Origin: Winogradskyella wandonensis
GTDB taxonomy: Bacteria > Bacteroidota > Bacteroidia > Flavobacteriales > Flavobacteriaceae
Direction of reading: 5' to 3'
NCBI RefSeq assembly: GCF_004346845.1
Contig: NZ_SMGI01000002.1
Span: forward strand, 496,001-560,000
Length of the DNA: 64,000 bases
Shown here: positions 54,800-63,105 of the stretch, in pieces
How the letters are laid out: every line of letters begins with the position of its first letter
Numbering within the stretch: position 1 is the stretch's first letter
Notes under the pieces: model-generated
Seen by the model: the letters and a program-made list of their open reading frames with translations, nothing else
The model's database searches: none
Told to the model about the DNA's origin: nothing
Program-made: the position numbers and the translations under genes

Positions 54800-55657
54800 A
54801 TGATACAATCTATGACTGGTTACGGGAAATCTGTGTTACAGCTTCCAACAAAAAAAATAACCATAGAATTAAAATCGCTTAACAGCAAAAATCTAGATCT
54901 TAATGTTAGGATGCCATCTATGTATCGTGCCAAAGAACTAGATATTAGAAAATTAATAGCTAAGCACTTAGTTAGGGGAAAAGTCGATTTTTCGCTGTAT
55001 GTAGAAATTACTGGCGAGGATACAAGCTCCAAAATTAATAAGACGGTTGTTAAGGAATATATTAATCAGCTAAAAGATGTAGTTGATGGCGACGAAACAG
55101 AACTTCTAAAAATGGCCATTCGCTTACCTGATGCGGTAACTACAGAGCGTGACGATATTGATGACGATGAATGGAAGTCTATTGAATCTGAAATTGATAC
55201 TGCTCTTAATCACATAAAAACGTATCGCGCGGACGAAGGCCAAATACTAAAACAAGATTTTGAAAATCGTATTGCAACCTTAAGAGATTTACTTAACAAG
55301 GTGATAGAAATGGACCCAGATCGGATTGATGGTGTTAGAGCTCGCTTAGAGAAAGGCATTGCTGATATTAAAGAAAAGGTAGATGAGAACCGTTTTGAGC
55401 AAGAACTTGTTTACTATATCGAAAAATTTGATATAACTGAAGAGAAAGTGCGTCTAGACAATCACTTAAATTATTTTATCTCTTCATTAAACTCTGATGA
55501 TTCTAACGGTAAAAAATTAGGCTTTATTTCTCAAGAAATAGGTCGTGAGATTAACACAATTGGGGCTAAGTCTAACTATGCGCCAATGCAAAAATTGGTA
55601 GTACAAATGAAAGACGAGTTAGAAAAGATAAAAGAACAAATGCTAAATGTTTTGTAG
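54800..55657 (+). CDS. YicC family endoribonuclease-like protein
   Basis: A 285-residue protein starting MIQSMTGYGKS, the invariant opening of YicC/YloC proteins; longer frames upstream run through promoter and repeat DNA. It has the N-terminal YicC domain (LKSLNSKNLDLNVRMPS) and the C-terminal DUF1732 part (GKKLGFISQEIGREINTIGAKSN). E. coli YicC is an endoribonuclease. It leads gmk and nadD, the usual order in bacteria; a repeat occupies the gap to gmk. Confidence 0.93.
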   Translation: MIQSMTGYGKSVLQLPTKKITIELKSLNSKNLDLNVRMPSMYRAKELDIRKLIAKHLVRGKVDFSLYVEITGEDTSSKINKTVVKEYINQLKDVVDGDETELLKMAIRLPDAVTTERDDIDDDEWKSIESEIDTALNHIKTYRADEGQILKQDFENRIATLRDLLNKVIEMDPDRIDGVRARLEKGIADIKEKVDENRFEQELVYYIEKFDITEEKVRLDNHLNYFISSLNSDDSNGKKLGFISQEIGREINTIGAKSNYAPMQKLVVQMKDELEKIKEQMLNVL

Positions 55658-55714
55658 CTTCGAGAACCTCAGCTACCAATTTAAATCTATTTTGGTGGTT
55701 GAGGCACTCGAAAC
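55657..55714. repeat. Inverted repeat between yicC and gmk
   Basis: Arms TTCGAGAACCTCAGCTACCAA in the left half (55659-55679, matching with four mismatches) and the right arm at 55692-55712 (TTGGTGGTTGAGG, then CACTCGAA) flank a 12-base AT-rich loop. It lies inside the presumed operon. No T tract follows. Confidence 0.6.
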
Positions 55715-55756
55715 CGCCTAAATAACAAAAAAACAAATGCTTAATGCACTTTAAGA

Positions 55757-56329
55757 ATGAAACAAGGTAAACTTATCGTATTTTCAGCACCTTCTGGCTC
55801 AGGTAAAACCACGATTGTACGGCATTTGCTTAAACAAGAAGAACTTAACTTAGAGTTCTCTATTTCTGCAACCTCACGCGAAAAACGAGGTCAAGAAGTA
55901 CACGGAAAAGATTACTACTACCTATCGTTAAAAGAGTTTAAAGACAAAATTAAAGCCGACGAATTTTTAGAATGGGAAGAAGTCTATCGTGATAATTTCT
56001 ACGGTACTTTAAAAACAGAAGTAGAACGTATTTGGGCGAAAGGCAAACATGTTATTTTTGATATTGATGTTTCGGGTGGTTTACGTATAAAACGAAAATT
56101 TCCAGAACAAACCTTGGCCATTTTTGTAAAACCACCAGACTTAAACGAGCTTGTAAAACGACTTAAAGAACGTGGCGAAGAAAGTGAAGAGAAAATAAGT
56201 ATGCGCGTTTCTAAAGCGCCTGCAGAGTTAGCAACTGCACCTTTATTTGATGAGATAGTTGTAAACTCAAATTTAGAGGATGCATTAAAAGATGCGTATA
56301 ACTTAGTTTCTGATTTTTTGAAAGACTAA
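55757..56329 (+). CDS. gmk: Guanylate kinase
   Basis: A 190-residue enzyme that phosphorylates GMP to GDP with ATP. P-loop SAPSGSGKTT (residues about 9-18), GMP-binding SATSREKRGQEVHGKDYYYLS, FLEWEEVYRDNFYGTL and DIDVSGGLRIK are all present. Length is normal. It is 1 base apart from nadD, which follows. Confidence 0.98.
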   Translation: MKQGKLIVFSAPSGSGKTTIVRHLLKQEELNLEFSISATSREKRGQEVHGKDYYYLSLKEFKDKIKADEFLEWEEVYRDNFYGTLKTEVERIWAKGKHVIFDIDVSGGLRIKRKFPEQTLAIFVKPPDLNELVKRLKERGEESEEKISMRVSKAPAELATAPLFDEIVVNSNLEDALKDAYNLVSDFLKD

Positions 56330-56330
56330 T

Positions 56331-56909
56331 ATGAAAATTGGCTTATACTTCGGGACATTTAATCCAATACATATTGGACATCTAACCATTGCCAACCATA
56401 TTGCAGAGCATAGCGACTTAGACCAAATTTGGTTTGTAGTAACCCCATTAAGTCCGTTTAAAAAGAAAAGTAGCTTACTCGATAATCGTCAGCGATTCGA
56501 AATGGTGTATCGCGCCACAAAAGACTACGATAAGTTGCGTCCTAGCGACATAGAATTTGGACTGAAACAACCCAATTACACCATAGATACGCTAACTTAC
56601 TTACAAGAAAAACATCCAGATTATGAGTTTTCTTTAATCATGGGTGAAGACAACCTAAAGAGTTTTCATAAATGGAAAAACTACGAACTTATCCTAGAAA
56701 ACCATAACATCTATGTGTATCCTCGCATTTCTGAAGGAAAAATTGAAACGCAATTTGATGCCCATCCAAAAATCCATCATATCGATGCGCCGATAATGGA
56801 ACTATCTTCAACGTTTATTAGAAAGTCAATAAAGGCTGGAAAAAACATTCGTCCTATGCTTCCAGAACATGTATGGGAATATGTGGATGAAATGAATTTT
56901 TACAGATAG
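56331..56909 (+). CDS. nadD: Nicotinate-nucleotide adenylyltransferase
   Basis: A 192-residue NadD, which adenylylates nicotinate mononucleotide in NAD synthesis. FGTFNPIHIGHL has the (H/T)xGH nucleotide-binding motif; IMGEDNLKSFHKWKN and the C-terminal ELSSTFIRKSIKAGKNIRPMLPEHVW-type segment are conserved. It ends the yicC-gmk-nadD operon. Confidence 0.97.
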   Translation: MKIGLYFGTFNPIHIGHLTIANHIAEHSDLDQIWFVVTPLSPFKKKSSLLDNRQRFEMVYRATKDYDKLRPSDIEFGLKQPNYTIDTLTYLQEKHPDYEFSLIMGEDNLKSFHKWKNYELILENHNIYVYPRISEGKIETQFDAHPKIHHIDAPIMELSSTFIRKSIKAGKNIRPMLPEHVWEYVDEMNFYR

Positions 56910-56939
56910 TTTTAGAAATTTGATGAGCTGCTGAAACAA

Positions 56940-56955
56940 TCCCGACGCTTCGGGA
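56940..56955. repeat. Short hairpin TCCCGA-CGCT-TCGGGA
   Basis: A perfect 6-bp GC-rich stem with 4-base loop between the convergent nadD and yraN genes. The neighbourhood (GCTGAAACAA before, ACAGAATGAG after) resembles a common flavobacterial dispersed repeat. It may help termination, though no T tract follows. Confidence 0.5.
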
Positions 56956-56974
56956 CAGAATGAGAAATATGCCG

Positions 56975-57334
56975 TCAAAAATGATAAAACGCATTTTCTA
57001 AATGCTCAATCTTATAGTCTCCGTTTTCTTTTACAATTGCAATGATATCAAAACGCACTTCTACATCTAAGTTGTTAACGGTGACATACTCATCAACTGC
57101 TTTCACTAAATTTTTAATCTGCTTCGGTTTTACAAAGTCTTGTGGATTTCCAAAATCTAAAGTCGAGCGTGTTTTTACCTCAACAACAGCTAAAATATCT
57201 TCTTTTTGAGCAATGATATCTACCTCAGCTTTTTCGAAACGGTAATTGCGTTCAATTATATTGTAATCATTTTTCAAAAGAAAATCAACGGCAAGTTGTT
57301 CGCCTTTTTTACCTAATTCGTTGTGTTGCGCCAT
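56975..57334 (-). CDS. UPF0102 protein YraN
   Basis: A 119-residue endonuclease-fold protein of the YraN family. The restriction-like signature is visible: GEQLAVDFLLKNDYNIIERNYR, then AEVDIIAQKEDILAVVEVKTRS with Asp and the E-x-K. The family is linked to Holliday-junction processing by fold only; the biological role is unknown. It follows the carboxypeptidase gene in the minus direction. Confidence 0.95.
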   Translation of the reverse strand: MAQHNELGKKGEQLAVDFLLKNDYNIIERNYRFEKAEVDIIAQKEDILAVVEVKTRSTLDFGNPQDFVKPKQIKNLVKAVDEYVTVNNLDVEVRFDIIAIVKENGDYKIEHLENAFYHF

Positions 57335-57339
57335 TTTGT

Positions 57340-57372
57340 GTTAGTCTTCAGTTTGCAGTCACAGTTTTCAGG
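57340..57372. repeat. Degenerate CAGTT-GCAGT repeat
   Basis: The gap between the carboxypeptidase and yraN genes holds CAGTTTGCAGTCACAGTTTT, nearly the same as CAGTTGGCAGTCTCAGTTAG in front of atpC. It is probably a decayed copy of the same dispersed element. Confidence 0.5.
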
Positions 57373-57375
57373 TAG

Positions 57376-58389
57376 TTAGTCTAAATATTTTAGTGTAGAT
57401 TTTGATTTTTCAACCTTCAATTCTACTTGTTTTCCTAAAACTAAAGCCCGATTATCTTGTTCGTGACCTGCAGGCATATTGAAAGCTATTGGGAAATCGT
57501 ATTCAGAAAGGGCATCTAAAATAAGTTGTTCGATAGACGTTCCCCAAAGCGTGGTGTTTTTTCTTAATTTAGACATATCACCAACAATGAGACCTTTTAA
57601 ATTTTTAAAATAGCCAGCACGCTTCAAACTTTGTAGCATACGGTCTATATGGTATTTATATTCCCCAATTTCTTCAATAAATAGGATTTTACCCGAAGTA
57701 TCGATGCTAGTGTCAGAACCCAACATGGTGTGCAACATGGTTAAGTTTCCACCAACCAAAATACCTTCGGTAGTTCCTTCTCTATTGTATTTGGAGCCTT
57801 CTAAAACATAATTTTCAGGATTCCCAAAAATTGCAGATTTAAAGGTGTCTACAGTCTCTTGTATTTCGCTTAAATCTTTGGTTAAACTCACACACATTAA
57901 AGCGTGTAGAGACTGGAAACCTTGGTTATGAAATTGGTTATGTAGTGCTGTTATATCACTGTAGCCAATGAGCCACTTAGGATTTTTCGTAAACTTTGTA
58001 AAGTCTAATTTATCTAATATCCTAACTGTCCCGTAGCCACCACGAGCACACCAAATTGCACTAATCTTAGGGTCGTCTAAAGCATTTTGAAAATCCTCAC
58101 ATCTTTGCTCATCTGTACCTGCAAAATGATTGTCTTTACTAAATACATGTTTACCGATAACCACATTTAAACCCCAACTTTTCAGAAGACTAACCGCTTG
58201 CTGTATTTCGCCTTCTCTATTTTTCAAAATTCCCGATGGTGCAACTATGGCCACTGTATCTCCTGCCTTAAGATATGGAGGTTGAATCATTTCTATATGT
58301 TGTTTCTGATTATTTTGAGCGTTTACGACTAGACTTAAGCTCATAAAAAGCATGAAGAAGTAAGTAATTCTTTGGTTTTTTAAATTCAT
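57376..58389 (-). CDS. S66-family LD-carboxypeptidase-like protein
   Basis: A 337-residue exported protein. The Met of MNLKNQRITYFFMLFMSLSL gives the signal peptide (cleavage near VNAQ); an earlier ATG adds 12 charged residues. The S66 fold is clear: APSGILKN, ARGGYGTVRILDKLDF and the nucleophile elbow IGYSDITALH with Ser144; the Glu and His of the triad are in FIEEIGEYKYHIDRML and NMPAGHEQDN. LdcA enzymes cut L,D-peptide bonds in peptidoglycan recycling; MccF relatives give antibiotic immunity. The exported form favours peptidoglycan. It is divergent from metG. Confidence 0.9.
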   Translation of the reverse strand: MNLKNQRITYFFMLFMSLSLVVNAQNNQKQHIEMIQPPYLKAGDTVAIVAPSGILKNREGEIQQAVSLLKSWGLNVVIGKHVFSKDNHFAGTDEQRCEDFQNALDDPKISAIWCARGGYGTVRILDKLDFTKFTKNPKWLIGYSDITALHNQFHNQGFQSLHALMCVSLTKDLSEIQETVDTFKSAIFGNPENYVLEGSKYNREGTTEGILVGGNLTMLHTMLGSDTSIDTSGKILFIEEIGEYKYHIDRMLQSLKRAGYFKNLKGLIVGDMSKLRKNTTLWGTSIEQLILDALSEYDFPIAFNMPAGHEQDNRALVLGKQVELKVEKSKSTLKYLD

Positions 58390-58443
58390 AAAATACGCTT
58401 TCTGTAAATGTACATTTTTTTTCAAAATAGCCTTTATAATATG

Positions 58444-58451
58444 TACTTTTG
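58444..58451 (+). promoter_or_regulatory. -7 box of metG
   Basis: TACTTTTG matches TAnnTTTG, 24 bases before the metG ATG. Confidence 0.5.
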
Positions 58452-58475
58452 TGCCTTACTAAATGGTAATTTATT

Positions 58476-60557
58476 ATGTCTAAAAGATACACTATAACAG
58501 CAGCACTACCTTACACTAACGGTCCAATACACATCGGGCATTTGGCTGGTGTTTATGTGCCTGCAGATATATACTCCAGATATTTGCGTCTAACGGGGAA
58601 TGATGTTGCTTTTATTTGTGGGAGTGATGAGCATGGTGTACCTATTACTATTAAAGCAAAAAAAGAAGGTGTTACGCCTCAAGATATTGTAGATAAATAC
58701 CACGCGGTTATCAAACAATCGTTTGAGGATTTTGGGATTTCTTTTGATAATTACTCGCGTACATCGGCGAAGATTCATCACAATACCGCATCAGAATTTT
58801 TTAAAACACTATACGATAAAAACGAATTTGTTGAAGAAGTTTCAGAACAACTTTACGATGCAGAAGCTAATCAGTTTTTAGCAGATCGCTTTGTTACAGG
58901 AACCTGTCCTAAATGCGGATTCGAGGAAGCTTACGGCGACCAATGTGAAAACTGTGGGACTAGCCATAACGCTACAGATTTAATAAATCCAAAATCTGCA
59001 ATAACAGGAAATGTACCGACTCTAAAGGAAACTAAACATTGGTTTTTGCCATTGAACAAGCACGAGCAATTCTTAAAAGAATGGATTTTAGAAGGACATA
59101 AAAAAGACTGGAAACCTAATGTTTATGGGCAAGTAAAGTCCTGGATTGATGATGGTTTGCGTCCGCGAGCTGTAACCAGAGATTTAGATTGGGGAATTCC
59201 TGTACCTGTTGAAGGTGGTGAAGGTAAGGTATTGTATGTTTGGTTCGATGCACCGATAGGTTATATTTCTGCAACCAAAGAATGGGCAGAACGCGAAGGA
59301 AAAAATTGGGAAGACTATTGGAAAGACGAAAACACGTCTTTAATTCACTTTATAGGTAAAGATAATATTGTCTTTCATTGTATTATTTTCCCTGCTATGC
59401 TAAAGGCTGAAGGTTCTTATATTTTACCTGAAAATGTACCTGCAAACGAATTCTTAAATCTAGAAGGAAATAAGCTATCCACCTCTAAAAATTGGGCAGT
59501 TTGGCTTCCAGATTATTTACAAGATTTCCCAAATCAGCAAGATGTGTTACGCTATGCACTAACGGCAAATGCTCCAGAAAGCAAAGACAATGATTTTACT
59601 TGGAAAGATTTTCAAGCTAGAAACAATAACGAATTAGTTGCCATTTTTGGTAATTTTATTAACCGTGTTGTTGTCCTCACAAATAAGTATTACAATGGTG
59701 TTGTACCAGAACCTAGTGACTTATCTTTAGTTGACCAAGAGACATTAGCTGCTGTAAAAGCGTATCCTCATGTAATTTCTAGTTCTATAGAACGCTACCG
59801 CTTTAGAGAAGCTAGCCAAGAGCTCATGAATTTAGCGCGATTAGGTAATAAGTACTTAGCAGATGAAGAACCGTGGAAAACCATAAAAACAGATGAAGAG
59901 CGTACAAAAACAGTCATGTTTGTTGCGCTCCAAATTGCATCTGCTTTAGGAGTTTTAAGTGAGCCGTTTTTACCATTTACTTCAAAAAAATTAGATACTA
60001 TACTCGCTGTCAGTTCGAGCGGAGTCGAGAACTCTTGGATAGATATTTCAGAAAAAAACATTCTTCTACCTGCCGGTCACACCATAGGAAAAGCTGAATT
60101 ATTATTTTCTAAAATTGAAGACAAAACCATTCAACTACAGTTAGACAAACTCGAAGCAAGTAAAAAAGCAAATGAAGCTGCTAATAAGACTATTGAACCT
60201 CAAAAAGACGAAATTACTTTTGACGATTTTACCAAACTAGATATCCGAGTTGGCACTATTTTAGAAGCTGAAAAAATGCCTAAAACAAAAAAACTTTTGG
60301 TGCTTAAAGTAGATACAGGTATCGACACGCGTACTATCGTTTCTGGTATAGCAGAAAGTTTTAAACCAGAAGACGTTATTGGTAAGCGTGTTAGCGTTTT
60401 GGTAAATCTTGCACCAAGAAAACTAAGAGGCGTAGAAAGCCAAGGCATGATTTTAATGACCGAAAACGCGCAAGGTGATTTGGTGTTTGTAAATCCCGAC
60501 ACTTCGACTCCACTCAGTGCAGGTGATGGTGTTAGCAATGGTTTAAAGATTAGTTGA
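58476..60557 (+). CDS. metG: Methionine--tRNA ligase, with two repeat-derived insertions
   Basis: A 693-residue class I synthetase. HIGH motif [14 protein letters not shown] near residue 15; zinc knuckle [18 protein letters not shown] (about 146-163); KMSKS-like KLSTSKNW; anticodon-binding helices; and a C-terminal tRNA-binding OB domain (about 585-693, [23 protein letters not shown] in pieces). Two short stretches look like insertions of a dispersed repeat: residues 511-520 ([10 protein letters not shown]) between the anticodon domain and the linker, and residues 675-685 ([11 protein letters not shown]) nine residues from the end. Both keep the frame and fall at surface loops, so the enzyme is presumably active. 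Confidence 0.97.
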   Translation: MSKRYTITAALPYTNGPIHIGHLAGVYVPADIYSRYLRLTGNDVAFICGSDEHGVPITIKAKKEGVTPQDIVDKYHAVIKQSFEDFGISFDNYSRTSAKIHHNTASEFFKTLYDKNEFVEEVSEQLYDAEANQFLADRFVTGTCPKCGFEEAYGDQCENCGTSHNATDLINPKSAITGNVPTLKETKHWFLPLNKHEQFLKEWILEGHKKDWKPNVYGQVKSWIDDGLRPRAVTRDLDWGIPVPVEGGEGKVLYVWFDAPIGYISATKEWAEREGKNWEDYWKDENTSLIHFIGKDNIVFHCIIFPAMLKAEGSYILPENVPANEFLNLEGNKLSTSKNWAVWLPDYLQDFPNQQDVLRYALTANAPESKDNDFTWKDFQARNNNELVAIFGNFINRVVVLTNKYYNGVVPEPSDLSLVDQETLAAVKAYPHVISSSIERYRFREASQELMNLARLGNKYLADEEPWKTIKTDEERTKTVMFVALQIASALGVLSEPFLPFTSKKLDTILAVSSSGVENSWIDISEKNILLPAGHTIGKAELLFSKIEDKTIQLQLDKLEASKKANEAANKTIEPQKDEITFDDFTKLDIRVGTILEAEKMPKTKKLLVLKVDTGIDTRTIVSGIAESFKPEDVIGKRVSVLVNLAPRKLRGVESQGMILMTENAQGDLVFVNPDTSTPLSAGDGVSNGLKIS
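60008..60034 (-). repeat. In-frame palindromic repeat copy A inside metG
   Basis: Contains GTTCGAGCGGAGTCGAGAAC. On the minus strand it reads TCGACTCCGCTCGAACTGACA, split here as TCGACTCCGCTC and GAACTGACA, which aligns with the intergenic copy at 54665-54688 and copy B. It encodes residues 511-520 of MetG. Confidence 0.6.
60500..60523 (+). repeat. In-frame palindromic repeat copy B inside metG
   Basis: CACTTCGACTCCACTCAGTG shares CACTTCGAC and CTCAGTG with the intergenic copy at 54665, differing only in the middle bases. It encodes residues 675-683 of MetG. Confidence 0.65.
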
Positions 60558-60612
60558 GTTTTTCCATATATTATTAAAAAGCTAAGTTAAATTGTAAGAG
60601 AAGCGGTACAGT

Positions 60613-60656
60613 TTTTGATAACTTTATCTAATAATTTTGATAACTTTATCTAATAA
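60613..60656. promoter_or_regulatory. Perfect 22-bp tandem repeat with twin palindromes
   Basis: Two identical 22-base units (60613-60634, 60635-60656) each contain the palindrome GATAACTTTATC (60617-60628 and 60639-60650). The junction creates TAATTTTG (60632-60639), a -7 box match 28 bases before the ATG at 60668. It looks like a double operator on one helix face. Confidence 0.5.
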
Positions 60657-60667
60657 AACTTACCAAC

Positions 60668-63100
60668 ATGTTCCTAGCAAAAATATTCTCACGATTTAGA
60701 TGTAAAATTTTCAATCGCTTTCTTATCATATTTATAGTACTACCTTTTATTTCAAATGGGCAAATAGAAGATTCTGAAATTATTAGCCAATTCGAAGATT
60801 TTACAGAGGCACCTCGCGAAGTTGTATACGTCCATTTAAATAAAACGACTTTCATTAAAGGTGAAATGATTGGTTTTTCGGCTTATGTTTTTGACAAAGC
60901 TTCAAAAGAATTAAGTTTTTCTACAACCAACCTGTATTGTACAATAACAGATAATGAGAATAAAATTATTCGAAGCGGTCTCTTTTCCGTAAAAAGCGGT
61001 GTTACTAGTAATGTTTTTGATACTGATAGCTTATTCACTTCTGGAAATTACACGTTTAATGCATACACTAATTGGATGCGTAATTTCAAAGAAAAGAATT
61101 ATTATTCCCAACAAATAAGAGTTATTGACACAGATATTGAAAAGGAAGAACAGCCTAATGAAAAAGAGATTGTTAAACTAGACATCCAAGCACTTCCCGA
61201 AGGCGGACACTTATTAGCAAACACCAAAAACGTAGTTGGTATAGTTATAAAAAATCAATACGGGGAAGGCATCTCCGACATCTCTGGCTTGATTGTAGAT
61301 GAAAACGATAATAAAGTAAGTGATTTTACATTAAACAAATTTGGTATTGGTAAGACAACCTTTACCCCTAAAAATACTGATAAATACTTTGTTAAATTTA
61401 GCTTTGGGTTTAAAGACTACAAGCATCCTATCGAGTCACCTAAAAAAAATGGTATTGGTTTATCTGTACAAGACAATAGAGATAAAGTAGTTTTATCTCT
61501 TTTTACAAATGAGCAGACCTTGCCAACTATTCTAAACAAAAATTATGTTCTTACGCTTCATAATGGCACCGAAATCGAAGGATGGGAATTCAATTTTAAA
61601 GAAGACAAAACCTCACTTAACAAAGTTTTTAATAAAGCTAATCTCTACCCTGGAATAAATATTTTTACAATTTTTGATTCTGAGAATAACCCTTTATTAG
61701 AACGGATGTTTTTTAACCATGATAATATTACTAGGGTAAGTTCAGTTTCTAAAATAGAAACCAAAATTAAAGATTCACTTGACATTTTAATTAAAATACC
61801 TAATCTAAAACCTAATAGTTTTAACAGTTTAAGCGTATCTATACTTCCTACTGAAACTAAGTCTTATTCTCCAAATGAAGGCATAGTGTCTTCGTTATTT
61901 GTAAAACCCTACTTAAAGGGAAAAGTTGAAAATATAGAGTATTACTTCAAAGACATTACTGCTAAAAAACAATTTGAACTAGATAACTTATTATTGACTC
62001 AAGGATGGAGTAGCTATAACTGGGGCGAAATTTTTGGTCCTCTTCCGGAAACAGCTTTTTCGTTTGAACAGGGAATTAGCTACAAAGCCAATAGAAATGG
62101 AAATTACAAAGTACAATATCTTATTCAGGCTTTGAAAAACTCTAAATCTGTTTTGTTTGATTTGAAAGAGGACGATAAATCATTTCAAGCAGCGGCATTA
62201 TTTCCTGTAGCTAATGATCAGCTTCTTATTACAGAAATAAATCCTAAAAATGGTAAAACTAAGAAGCCAAGTCTTTACTTAACATTTAAGCCCAATAGAA
62301 TCCCGTTACTCAACAAATTAAGTTTAAATAACACGAATGTGGAGGGAAAAAAAGCTATTTTCTCTAACACGGAGAGCAATACTGTAAATTTAGATGAAAT
62401 ACAAAAACTAGACGAGGTACAGTTGTCAGTTAAAGTACAGCGTACAAGGTATGAGTCGCTTAAAAAATTAAGTCGAGGTACAATAGACATATTTGACGAC
62501 ATGAAGAGAAACGCCTATACAGATTTTGCAACTTATATTGCCTCTAAAGGTTTTATTGTAAACGAAAATATAGGACAACCAGCTGCTAACGGAGAACGTG
62601 TACCATTGTTAACAATATATAATACCCGAAAAAATAGACTTACAGGAAATCTTGATTCGCCTTTAATATTCCTTAATGATGTCCCGCTCGATGATTTATC
62701 AGTACTATATGGTTTTAAAATGGATATTGTAGACTATATAGAAATTGATAAAAGCGGTTCTTCTATGGGCATGCGAGGAGCATTTGGTGTAATTAAAATT
62801 TATACTGACCCTTCTGTAACCTTGAAAAGTAAAGACTTTAGAGATATTCAGATTATTGATTTTCCTTTAAAGTTTAACTCTCAAAAGGCCTATTACACCC
62901 CTAAATATAAGTACTATAACACCCCTTTTTTTAAAAAATACGGTACTATAGGTTGGGCTTCAAATCTTACTCCTAATATTAATGGTGTGTTTAAAATCCG
63001 AGTTTTTAATCCTAAAATCAACTCTATCAATCTTTACATAGAAGGTATTACTAATAATAATGAATTTATTTCCGAAATAACAACAGTAAATTTAAACTAA
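60668..63100 (+). CDS. Exported MG2-like / plug-domain protein, first of a tandem pair
   Basis: An 810-residue protein with a signal segment (RFLIIFIVLPFISNGQ, residues about 17-32). The N-terminal third has a macroglobulin-like MG2 domain (REVVYVHLNKTTFIKGEMIGFSAYVFD), a form common in Bacteroidota surface proteins. The middle has further beta domains (LPEGGHLLANTKNVVGIVIKN). The last third has a TonB-plug-like segment (FLNDVPLDDLSVLYGFKMDIVDYIEIDKSGSSMGMRGAFGVIKIYTDP in pieces) but no barrel follows, so it is not a transporter. The next gene is a clear paralogue. Function unknown; surface assembly or peptide binding is possible. Confidence 0.85.
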   Translation: MFLAKIFSRFRCKIFNRFLIIFIVLPFISNGQIEDSEIISQFEDFTEAPREVVYVHLNKTTFIKGEMIGFSAYVFDKASKELSFSTTNLYCTITDNENKIIRSGLFSVKSGVTSNVFDTDSLFTSGNYTFNAYTNWMRNFKEKNYYSQQIRVIDTDIEKEEQPNEKEIVKLDIQALPEGGHLLANTKNVVGIVIKNQYGEGISDISGLIVDENDNKVSDFTLNKFGIGKTTFTPKNTDKYFVKFSFGFKDYKHPIESPKKNGIGLSVQDNRDKVVLSLFTNEQTLPTILNKNYVLTLHNGTEIEGWEFNFKEDKTSLNKVFNKANLYPGINIFTIFDSENNPLLERMFFNHDNITRVSSVSKIETKIKDSLDILIKIPNLKPNSFNSLSVSILPTETKSYSPNEGIVSSLFVKPYLKGKVENIEYYFKDITAKKQFELDNLLLTQGWSSYNWGEIFGPLPETAFSFEQGISYKANRNGNYKVQYLIQALKNSKSVLFDLKEDDKSFQAAALFPVANDQLLITEINPKNGKTKKPSLYLTFKPNRIPLLNKLSLNNTNVEGKKAIFSNTESNTVNLDEIQKLDEVQLSVKVQRTRYESLKKLSRGTIDIFDDMKRNAYTDFATYIASKGFIVNENIGQPAANGERVPLLTIYNTRKNRLTGNLDSPLIFLNDVPLDDLSVLYGFKMDIVDYIEIDKSGSSMGMRGAFGVIKIYTDPSVTLKSKDFRDIQIIDFPLKFNSQKAYYTPKYKYYNTPFFKKYGTIGWASNLTPNINGVFKIRVFNPKINSINLYIEGITNNNEFISEITTVNLN

Positions 63101-63105
63101 GATTG

